DNA from: Sequoia sempervirens
Lineage: Eukaryota > Streptophyta > Pinopsida > Cupressales > Cupressaceae
Length of the DNA: 64,000 bases
NCBI GenBank assembly: GCA_007258455.2
Contig: VDFB02344161.1
Location: forward strand, 248,001 to 312,000
Direction: 5' to 3'
The translations under genes were made by a program, and so were the position numbers. Position 1 is the stretch's first letter, and every line of letters starts with the position of its first letter. The notes under the pieces are model-generated. The model was not told the origin of the DNA, made no database searches, and saw only the letters and a program-made list of their open reading frames with translations. Positions 56,101 to 64,000 of this stretch are shown here, in pieces.

Positions 56101-57436
56101 AATAGCTGATCTGATTGCTTCTTTAATAGGGTCACTATTTTGAAATTCTTCGGACAAGTGAAGAATCCCTTCATCTTGAAACTTGGGCTTCTGCAGAAAG
56201 TATAATCAATAACACATACCTGCCAATACATTTCATGTGCAAGCACCCTATTGGTGACGTAGGCTGGGAGTAGGAAAGGTTGATCGATGAAGCCCCTCAT
56301 TGAGAGAATGGTGAAATCCACTTTGAAGAATAGTCACAAGTGAGAGTGAAACTCTGCATATATCTGGTCTGATCTATGTTGAGCCAGATTGTGTCACCCC
56401 CTCCTTGTAAATCTTGCAAGACCAGAGTTACAAAATAATCTAAAAATGCATAGTAATTATATGTCATGGAAAGAAAGGGTGTCCATGTGGATATCAGCTT
56501 CCTCTTTTGCTTCTCATAAAAAATTGACAATTCAAAATATCTACCAAAGAAATAAGGGTTTTGATGCAGGACTATGTAAACTAGGAAGGAGAGAAATCTA
56601 AAATTTCCCTCCACCAGGTACTTTTATATTTGTTGTATCATTTCCTCCACCATGAATTCAGCGAAATCATACCAAAAGGTATCGTGCTATTTGTGGAATT
56701 GAAAATCCGGCCCTAGTTGAAAGGCTTCCACCATCTCGTCGGAGTCCCGACCACACACAAACACTAGCATTGACAAGGCATCTTGCATATCTTCATGAAA
56801 TGAACCACACGACAACGAGATACTCGGTAGCCTAGCCCCTGGGATTCCCTTCCTACCAATTTCCTCCATTAGGAAATCTGAGCTCTTTTTCATCACCTTC
56901 CACATTTTCTCTCCTTTAGCAGGAAAGGACTCAATTTTCTCCCTTCTTTTACTTAGGTTCAAGATACATAGATTATTGCAAATGGCTTGTGTGATGATGT
57001 GAACACTTAAGGTTTGACGCTCAATGCAACAGGTGCTAGGGTTATAATGCTAAATGGTGGCATCAACTGTCTCCGGGCAATAATGTACCAGTGGGACCAT
57101 GTATTGTGGAAGACCATTGTACCAAACCTTCTTTGTTGTTGATGTGTCTCCCTTAGGTGACCTCATCCTTGCACAAGCTGCTTCTCTTAAAAATTTAGGG
57201 TTTGTTGCGAGTCATGGGTCATGAATATTATCCCATTTCTCCTTGACCCTTTTCCGGTTTCTGTAATCTTTGGGCCTATCCAACTATATCGTATTCACCC
57301 TCTTCGGCTTGCTTGGTATACCAGGTGTGGCATATGATAAATATTTATAGATATACACATCTTCTGATGATTGCATAGCATTAAGCAAATCTTGGCCAAT
57401 CTCCTCTTGAATTTGCTGTGATGAACTCTCCGACAT
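53185..57436 (-). pseudogene. Extra ORF of the Tat element, unknown, ~1,420 codons
   Basis: I do not recognise this protein. It starts at an ATG (57436) reading MSESSSQQIQEEIGQDLLNA. Frame a runs to about 56300, frame b (56321-55900) and frame c (55827-54550) follow, then frame a returns to about 53185, so at least three shifts and about 15 stops occur. The first part holds EAACARMRSPKGDTSTTKK, VWYNGLPQYMVPLVHYCPET and HYNPSTCC. A well-conserved aromatic block follows (FRFLSFLVYIVLHQNPYFFG). Then come EWTDEKIEAFWKYHHETR and a Ser/Thr/Pro-rich segment (54550-54999). A heptad-rich coiled coil (54505-54311) and a Ser/Lys-rich basic patch (ASKKRKRAESNE, nuclear-signal-like) are near the end. No hydrophobic fusion or transmembrane pattern is visible, so it is not envelope-like. 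It lies after integrase in sense orientation. Confidence 0.6.
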
Positions 57437-58107
57437 TTTTCTTCAAATGAAAGCTTCTACAGGTTTTGAACTCTTCATAATTTTTACTCGGCTCTGGATA
57501 TCCTGAAAAATTCTCTTCACTTGACTTGGAGTTTTTCAAAAGACATTAAGCATTAAAATCTTTTTCATGCAATATTTTTGCTATCTTTTCTCAAGGTGGT
57601 GGAGGACAGTAAGCTTTTGCATTTAATTTAGCATGTACCGTTAATTCCTTAGCTAGTGCAAAAATGAATTACTTTCCATTTTGAGGTGGCAAGAATTCAT
57701 TATTGCATTTGGAAACTGTGTGATATGCTGTGATTTTCTTGAAAATTGAGCCAAAATTGTTCCTTCTAACCTTGCATTAGTATGTGCTGGAAATTAATAT
57801 CCTGAACAAAATGATTAAGCTGAAGCAAATGACCACCACCTAAAAAGATATGAATCCTGTCTTGGGCTCTGAGAAATTCCTGTGAGGTGACACAATAGCC
57901 CACAAACCATGTAGCTTACTGCCGATGAACGCCACCATTTTAAAGCTAATTAATTAGCTCTTATTAACTTAGCACTCATTGATTCGTACTTTTGTAGATG
58001 CAACCGGTCAGGAAATGTGAGCAAACACAAGAACGCCTTTCAAGTTGGCACTTGGTTATCATCACATTTTCTCGAGAGGTGGATGAGCATTCCTTTCCTC
58101 ATTTTTT
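57437..58107. other. Region upstream of the extra sense and antisense ORFs
   Basis: This AT-rich stretch lies between the two divergent ORFs (the sense ORF starts at 57436 on the minus strand and the antisense promoter is at 58108 on the plus strand). No reading frame can be supported. It could hold promoters for both directions. Confidence 0.4.
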
Positions 58108-58117
58108 CTATAAATAG
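58108..58117 (+). promoter_or_regulatory. TATA box ahead of the antisense ORF
   Basis: CTATAAATAG is a strong plant TATA box. It lies 158 bases before the ATG at 58275 on the plus strand, opposite to the surrounding element, a plausible spacing for a leader of about 125 bases. Confidence 0.55.
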
Positions 58118-58274
58118 GCAGCTAAGTAGTGAGGAAATCACACTTAACATTTGAGCAAACTTTAGCAATAGGTCATTGGCGCAACATTTAGCTTTAGTAA
58201 GCGAGTTTTCCCATAGGCTAGGTGGTAGGAAAGTTTTAGGAGTAGTTAGAAGGTAGCAACATTATGTTAATACC

Positions 58275-58919
58275 ATGGACACTCCCATTAGGCTAGTTTC
58301 TTACAAGTCTCAGACAACTTTCCTCAGAGAGATTTCAACTAGGCATTTGAAAAGGATGACCAAAAATAAGCACTCCCTAGTTTTGATAGCCATAAAATGG
58401 GTTCTGGGTAGGGAACACATATAGTATGAGGACAAATACCATGTAAACATTGATATATGCTCACACTTTGTTGCGTTCATGTTAGACATTGGTATCCCTA
58501 GGCCTCTAATTTTGAAGTTGGTCAAGAATTTATTTTTGAAAAAGTACTTGAATGGTCTAGGCGAGGTTGTTGCTCATGTTGCGTATGGGGTAGGCTTGCC
58601 AACAATCAGTGACCTCTGACGCTACATTGAGGAAGAAGCGGTCATTGTATGTCTACCATTTCTCAGTGGATTCTGCCTCCAAACACGCGACGAGCATCAG
58701 TAGAGGGTTACCTAGGCCTTGCACTTTCTGCTCCACAACTATAACGTAGTGCTATTCTACAACATTGATTGGTACACTAACTTCAAGAACCTAGTGTTCC
58801 CTTCACCAATGGCGGTTGCTCCAAATGATTCTACGTCTACTGCTAAAGTACCTATTGATAAAGATGCAATAGATGCTGCCGTTGATGCATCAATTGTTGC
58901 TGCCCATGCTCTTGGATGA
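58275..58919 (+). pseudogene. Antisense ORF in the Tat element, 215 codons, four stops
   Basis: This frame runs opposite to the retroelement genes around it. It opens ATG (58275) with MDTPIRLVSYKSQTTFLREI, then STRHLKRMTKNKHSLVLIAI, YHVNIDICSHFVAFMLDIGI, PRPLILKLVKNLFLKKYLNG and LGEVVAHVAYGVGLPTISDL, ending DAAVDASIVAAHALG and TGA. Four internal stops (three TAG, one TGA) lie in an otherwise uninterrupted frame with no frameshift across 645 bases. The TGA follows a Leu where CGA could have mutated. I recognise no family. The frame is longer and cleaner than chance frames nearby, which suggests a former gene. Antisense extra ORFs have been described in Tat-lineage elements. Confidence 0.55.
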
Positions 58920-59094
58920 AATGCCTCCTGGCTCTTTGTTTTCTGTTGTTAAGAATACACCACTCGTTTACAATTTTTTTTATATAAGGTTGAAAAAGGC
59001 CATAGATATAGCATATATGAAAAGAATACATGTATAATCATTTACTTTTTGAATTATGGTTCTCTCAACCATTTTTTTCCATGTAAAAATGAAA

Positions 59095-59096
<2 letters not shown>

Positions 59097-59127
<31 letters not shown>
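59097..59127. repeat. (AT)n microsatellite
   Basis: About 15 AT units in a row, in non-coding DNA before the integrase end. Likely polymorphic. Confidence 0.95.
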
Positions 59128-59129
<2 letters not shown>

Positions 59130-59389
59130 GACATATATCTTTATAAAATCCATGACTTTCTCTTATTTTTGCATATTTGTTGTATGGGTTATTTTTCATT
59201 AGCATATTTGCATATTTACTTTGCATATGGTGTATTTCCTAATTATTTCTATAAAGCAATTCCACTACTCTAATCTCTGCAATGATGGGTTACTTTCCGT
59301 TGAAACACGAACTAATTTCTAAAAAGACCGGCCAACACAAAGGGAAAGAAAATAAAAGCATATTCACATATGTACAATAATAAAATTGG

Positions 59390-60480
59390 GCACTTAATGG
59401 AACAACTTAAGATGAATCCTATTGATCGGGATTCCCAAGGTTCCCTGTTCCATGCTTTCTAACTCAAAAGCATTATGCTCTTTTCACTGAATGATTTTAA
59501 AGGGGCCCTCCCATAGGCTATCAAATTTTCCATGCTGACCTAGCTTAGCAACCCTTTCATTATATTTTAGAACTAAGTCTCCACACTTTAGGCCTTGGTT
59601 GGAAGCCCTCTTGTCAAACCATCGCTTGACCACTTGCTGGCGGCTTGTCATGGCTATTAGGGAATTCTCCCTTTTTTCTGTACTTCTAACAATTTGGAAA
59701 TTCAAACCTCCATGGCACCATTTTGTTCTATCTCGAGGGATTTCAATAGTTGAAGCATGAGAATCTCCATAGATATAAGCAACAATGCCTCTTTCCCATA
59801 TACTAACTCATAAGGAAGAGTCTTAAGGACTTGCTTAGGAGTTATGCAGTTTTCCCAAAGTGCCGCTCAGAGGTTTTTGTGCCATTCTCTCTGGTGCTCC
59901 GACCCAATTCTTTTAAGGAGTCAGACTAGGTTCTTGTTCATTGACTCTGCTAGGCCATTTCCTTGCAGGTAATAATTTGATGATGTCTTAAGGAATATTC
60001 CACTTGTTAATGCAAAGTGACATACCTTTGCACCTAGGAAAGCTATGAAATTATTAGAAATGATAGTCTTTGGAGGAACGAACCTTGTCACTAGCTCTTC
60101 AAGGAAATCCACTATCTCTGCCTCTATTGTGTTCTTAAGCAGAATGACCTCTGTCCATCTTGTGAAGTAATCTTTGGTGGTCAAAATGCACTTGTGCCCG
60201 ATGCTGGAAGCAGGATTAATCATCCCGACGAAGTCCAAGCCCCATTGTGCAAGCGGTTCATCCCCACTATGGGTTTAAGAGGAGTATTAGAATTCTTCAT
60301 GTGAAAGAAGCCCATTTCAACGCAGGTGCACCGAGTGGGAGTCATTGAAAGCATTGAATGGCCGTAGCCTATGCATGATTTTGATGGCGGTGGTCTTAGC
60401 AGAGAAGTGTCCACCCACAACACTATTGTGGAAAGTGTCAAGGATTCTCCTCGCTTGATCTGCAATAACACATCGCAAGA
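59390..60480 (-). pseudogene. Integrase of the second Tat element
   Basis: Integrase inserts the DNA copy into the chromosome. In order on the minus strand are the zinc-binding segment with HNSVVGGHFSAKTTAIKIMH and CTCVEMGFFHMK, then LDFVGMINPASSIGHKCILT, the first catalytic region. IISNNFIAFLGAKVCHFALT has Asn where the second Asp belongs, and YYLQGNGLAESMNKNLV retains the Glu. The tail reads WFDKRASNQGLKCGDLVLKY, GKFDSLWEGPFKIIQ and a last segment to about 59395 (INRIHLKLFH). A stop and shift lie in the middle (near 59800). The Asp change makes it inactive. Confidence 0.85.
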
Positions 60481-61250
60481 GGAGACCATTGAAATTCCTT
60501 TTGAAAACGATCCCTTCCACTAGCACATATCCACAATTTTGCAGCCGATAGTATCTCCTCTTTTGGGAGGAAGTACTAGCCGGATACTTCCTACCTATTG
60601 GCATAAACCTCACTCCATCTATTAATGGCCAACAACCCTTGGATCTTGGCTCGTTGCTTCGGAACAAAGTCGGTTGCTCTTCCTTAGGGTAACTCTTACG
60701 TCGCTACCATGTATTCCACCTGATCCACTCTTCCTAGAATGGTTTGGTAGGTTTGACCTCAATGTCATATTCAAGGATCTTGGTGATCCAATTAGCTCTT
60801 TTTTTTATGATTTCTCCCTCCATGATATATTCTCACACACTGAAATGCACGACATAGACAATCACTTTGTTGCAGGAAATTAGATGGCGGAATTTTTTAA
60901 GTCCCTTTACTATTGCAAAGGCTTTCCTTTCGATGAAATTATAATTAGTCTCATATTCCTTTAGGGTCTGGGAGTAGAATTCCACTGGATTTTCTCCTTT
61001 TCCTTCATTATCCTTTTGAGTTAAGACAATAGCAATGCAGACCTCTTGAGATGTGCATACATTATAGAAGAATCCTTAGATAGAAATTCTTGGATTAACC
61101 AATGCGGAGTTGCAGAAATGGAATTCTTAACTTTTTCAAAGGCTTCTCGGGCTTCCTTTGTCCACTTGAATGCTTGATCCTTTTTAAGCATTAGGGTGAT
61201 CGACTTAATTATTCCTGCAAAGTTAGAAACAAACTTGCTAACAAAATTTA
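60481..61250 (-). pseudogene. RNase H (after RT) and linker of the second Tat element
   Basis: Broken frames read NFVSKFVSNFAGIIKSITLM, LKKDQAFKWTKEAREAF, YETNYNFIERKAFAIVKGLK and AKILEYDIEVKPTK equivalents, the canonical RNase H tail of gypsy elements. A linker with PIGRKYPASTSSQKRRYYRL and VFKRNFNGLLLRCV leads to the integrase zinc-binding segment. Stops and shifts are frequent. Confidence 0.7.
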
Positions 61251-62100
61251 CCTTCCTTAGGAAGGATTGAATGCCTTTCTTGTTAACCAGTAGGGGAAGT
61301 TATTTGATGGCTTTCACCCACTCGGGGTTGATTGAAACTCCTTCTTTGGACACCACGTGTCCTAATAGTTTTCCTTGCGGCACTCCGAATACACATTTTT
61401 TTGGATTCAAGGAAACCTCGAAGTCCTGGCATTTTTGGAAAACCATTTCTAAGCGATCAAAATGATCATCCTTAGACTTAGAGAATAGAGTAATATCATC
61501 CAAATAAATTAGGATAATCTTATTGATTAGCTTCCTGAAAGCAATGTCCATTGCCCACTGAAATGTTTCCCCTGCATTGGATAAACCGAAAGGCATTTTA
61601 GCATATGCAAATATTCCCCATTTTGTGGTGAATGTGGTCTTGTGCTGATCCTCCTCTTTAACTTGGATTTGATTGTAACCTGAAAAACCATCAAGTAGGG
61701 AAAACATTTCCGATCCTACCACTCTTTGTAGGATTTCCTCCATAGAAGGTAGTGGATAATGATCCTTTAGGGATGCTCTATTAAGGTCTCAGAATTCCAC
61801 ACATAAGCAGATTTATCCATTCTTCTTTCGGACGGGGACTAGATTGGATACCCACATGCTATGCTTGATAGAGAAGACAATCCACAATTTGATTAGCTTT
61901 GTTAGTTCTTGTGCCATTAGTGCTTCAATTTTGGGGTATACTAGCCTCTGCTTTTGTCGGACTAGTTTTGTACCCTCTGTCAGCTCGATGGTGTGTTGGA
62001 TGATGTTGGGATTTTATCCCTTTGGGTCATCATAAGACCAGGCCACTACCCCTTCATATTTCTCACATAAATTGATGAGCCTCTGTTTATCATAGTGTGG
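61251..62100 (-). pseudogene. Reverse transcriptase of the second Tat element
   Basis: The well-preserved part (61743-61300) reads MEEILQRVVGSEMFSLLDGF, SGYNQIQVKEEDQHKTTFTT, KWGIFAYAKMPFGLSNAGET, IILIYLDDITLFSKSK (active-site Asp pair intact) and NPKKCVFGVPQGKLLGHVVS. Upstream, in other frames, are SMWVSNLVPVRKKNG, LNRASLKDHYPLPS and a linker with EYKGVVAWSYDD-like text. It is the best-preserved catalytic domain of this element, but a stop occurs in the DFRxLN motif region. Confidence 0.88.
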
Positions 62101-62539
62101 GACATCTTTCCCGACTCAAAGGTTTTTTCCATCTAAGACTTGAAGGTCCATGTAGTCTCTTTTTTCTGCCACAAACTTCCATCTATCATTTCTTGCATCA
62201 TCACAATCAAAAAGGTTTTCAAGAGTAACCAATCTTTTCGGAAGCTTGTTGGATTTGAGCTGCATGATTTGTCCTTCATAAGCCTTTGTGATCTTTGGTT
62301 GGAGCTGATCAACGAATTCCATCAACTGTTGGATGAACGAAGCAATGTGTTCATCACTTTCAAACACCTGCCAGCTTTGATCATTATCACGAACCGCTAG
62401 TTAGACTATTACTCGTAAATAGTGTTTGTTATGTATTAGGTTGGAGATAGAATCAAACTGGGATCCGATTGATGCCATGCGGTTTGCGTCTCAATTTTGG
62501 TCTTAGGAAACAATCTGAATGTTGATGGCTTCAAAACCC

Positions 62540-62958
62540 TCAACTAGGTCCCATATTCAATGCTGATAGGATCTCATGTGGACATTCCTTGCCACAAAAA
62601 TTTCTTGGACTTGGTTGACCACCAGTTCAAAATATTTGAACACCATTAATTGCTTAATGCCCATTTGATCTACGAGGCTTAAAACTTGAACTAACCCTTC
62701 ATATTCGGCTTTGTTGTTCAAATAAGTGAAATGGAAGGAGAAAGGCCTTAGTATCTTTTCATTTTGTGGGCATATCAAACATATCCCCACTCTAACGCCT
62801 ACTTTGCATCTTGCCCCATCAAAGTGCAACATCCATAGCTCAGGTGCTTGACCACCTTCGATCTCTTTGGCAACTTTCGGGAGCATTTGGTCTTCATCAT
62901 AGATTACATAGGTGCCCAATCCTATAGTATGGTAATTTATGAAAGGGTCGTTGTCCAT
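62540..62958 (-). pseudogene. Archaeal-type RNase H of the second Tat element, upstream of RT
   Basis: A 133-codon open frame reads ELWMLHFDGARCKVGVRVGI (Asp in FDG), NNKAEYEGLVQVLSLVDQMG (Glu), then FKYFELVVNQVQEI where related proteins have GDSELVVNQV (catalytic Asp replaced by Tyr). Upstream text (INYHTIGLGTYVIYDEDQ) is the linker from protease. It lies between protease and RT in transcription order, the same arrangement as in the plus-strand Tat element, and a second RNase H follows RT. Confidence 0.82.
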
Positions 62959-63142
62959 GTGTTCACTTAACAGAGCATCCTCCTAATCATTCCGATCTCC
63001 GGTCACCTTTTCCTCCTCTAGTAATTCAACGCCATACATTTCTTTCTTGGTGATAGAGGTATGTTTTTGTTTCGTGCTTGGTTCTAAGAATCAGATGTGA
63101 CCAATATAGGGACAGGTATCCACCCACTTTTGAGGTAAATTC

Positions 63143-63649
63143 TCAGGACAAACAAAGGCCGAACATGGGAGGAACATATATGATCACAGTATCTTGCGAC
63201 ACAGTGATACTAGGGCAAGAAAATAGAGTTAAAGGAAGTGCCTTGATCACACCTACGGTTTCAACTTTGTTCCCATCAAGCTGCATTACTCCCCTTTTCA
63301 TAGGTTCATAGTTGATTCCTAAAGCTTCAACTATTTGTTTAGGAATAACCATGGTGCTAGCATGAGAATCAATCATAGCATTGTGTAATAACTTCTTCCC
63401 TATAATGAGAGTTAAGAAGGGTTGAGGCTTCAACTTATCTCTGACTTCGATAGGGGATTCTTTTGTGTTGTTCATAAGGACTTTAGCAGGAGATAGTTGA
63501 TTAATAGAATTTGCATTGGCTAATTGTTCCATCGGTGTTGCGCTAATCTCTACTTGAAGCGCCTTCTGTAATAGTGTCTTCTGCTCTGAGATAGCTAGAA
63601 TGTCCCATAGAGACACATTAGTAGATGATTTATTCAATTTTTCCACCAC
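63143..63649 (-). pseudogene. Protease of the second Tat element
   Basis: The 168-codon open frame ends with the protease: LIIGKKLLHNAMIDSHASTM, VIPKQIVEALGINYEPMKRG and VMQLDGNKVETVGVIKALPL, then TVSQDTVIIYVPP. The aspartic protease motif D-S-G reads D-S-H, so activity is lost. The N-terminal half (VEKLNKSSTNVSLWDILA) is the usual leader of Tat protease. The frame is otherwise open and long. Confidence 0.82.
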
Positions 63650-64000
63650 ATAGAAAGGTGGAAAACTTGGAGGTTTCTACTCCTTTTCTCTCATTATGAC
63701 AATTTCCTTCCATGGTGGATATTGCGTCAGTGTAGAGGAAGCGCCATATATCTGATCAGAAGCACCTTTAGGTTGTGGGATGGCTAGTTGCAGAGCAATT
63801 GATTCGCCGGTAAATATCCTCTTTGAGCAAGTGTTATAGTCAGATTGCACTTGTGGTGTTTTGGCTATGAAAGTATCATTAGCAAATATTATTTCTTCTT
63901 CTTCCATCCATGAGAAGAGCGCGTGATAAAGAGCGATGTTGGATTCCTATTCTAGAGACAACCCTTGCATTTACGCGGTAAGAACCACACTCTCCATTTG
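63650..64000 (-). pseudogene. Gag-protease junction of the second Tat element
   Basis: A 76-codon frame (63907-63677) reads MEEEEIIFANDTFIAKTPQV, then IFTGESIALQLAIPQPKG and YPPWKEIVIMREKE. It precedes the protease leader and resembles the C-terminal linker of Tat gag, but no zinc knuckle is visible. The element continues beyond the right edge. Confidence 0.45.

Larger units (their letters stand above)
51675..64000 (-). mobile_element. Second Tat-type Ty3/gypsy element, with extra ORFs, right end off-window
   Basis: On the minus strand the order from the right edge is protease, RNase H, RT, second RNase H, integrase, then a non-coding stretch with an ORF on the opposite strand, a long sense ORF and a probable 3' LTR ending at 51675. 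Tat elements are known to carry extra ORFs beyond gag-pol. Protein motifs are less decayed than in the plus-strand element, with an intact YLDD in RT, but the protease and integrase motifs are damaged. Gag and 5' LTR lie beyond 64000. Confidence 0.75.

Noticed and set aside
53185..57436. Envelope-like gene as in Athila elements
   Set aside because: No signal peptide, transmembrane pair or fusion-like segment is visible; coiled coil and basic patch dominate.
59049..59273. 74-codon plus-strand frame with Ile/Tyr run
   Set aside because: It is built on the (AT)n microsatellite and AT-rich DNA.

Overview
The window is nuclear DNA from a land plant with a large, repeat-rich, AT-rich genome. The plant assignment rests on plant-type Ty1/copia and Ty3/gypsy retrotransposons, pentatricopeptide-repeat (PPR) fragments of the PLS type, and two degenerate copies of the plant exocyst gene SEC8. 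A gymnosperm-like genome would fit the deep decay and nesting, but the sequence does not prove it. I see no intact host gene. Nearly every coding stretch carries stops and frameshifts, and many stops sit where a related protein has Gln, Trp or Arg, as expected from C-to-T decay of methylated repeats.

Layout. 1-890: 5' part of a minus-strand copia element (gag, primer site, LTR). 891-1917 and 9416-9537: SEC8 retrocopy 1, split by a 7.5-kb Mutator-like element (1918-9406) with 1.2-kb terminal inverted repeats that each carry a PPR fragment, flanked by a perfect 9-bp target duplication. 9590-11080: PPR pseudogene, itself split by an insertion holding a foldback. 11514-14720: decayed long ORF of unknown function, followed by an LTR-like stretch. 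16172-42096: one old plus-strand gypsy element of Tat type (gag, protease, RNase H, RT, second RNase H, integrase) containing five later insertions, each with a recognisable 5-bp target duplication: a small non-autonomous LTR element with its own unknown ORF (16350-18805), a 3.9-kb LTR-like block (18847-22724), a copia solo LTR (23111-24996), a full-length copia element (26053-33944), and a copia element with only gag and protease (36267-40590). Removing the five insertions makes the gypsy reading frame continuous again.

43755-46967: SEC8 retrocopy 2, split by a copia solo LTR (43820-45533) and ending at a junction with a 27-bp local duplication. 46995-50506: truncated minus-strand gypsy element (LTR, gag, protease, RT). 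51675-64000: a second Tat-type element on the minus strand, running off the right edge, with protease, RNase H, RT, second RNase H and integrase, then a ~1,420-codon sense ORF of unknown function and, between the two, a 215-codon ORF on the opposite strand with its own TATA box.

The two Tat-type elements both place an RNase H domain between protease and RT in addition to the usual one after RT. The most unusual items are the PPR-bearing inverted repeats, the unknown ORF of the small LTR element, and the sense and antisense extra ORFs of the right-hand Tat element.
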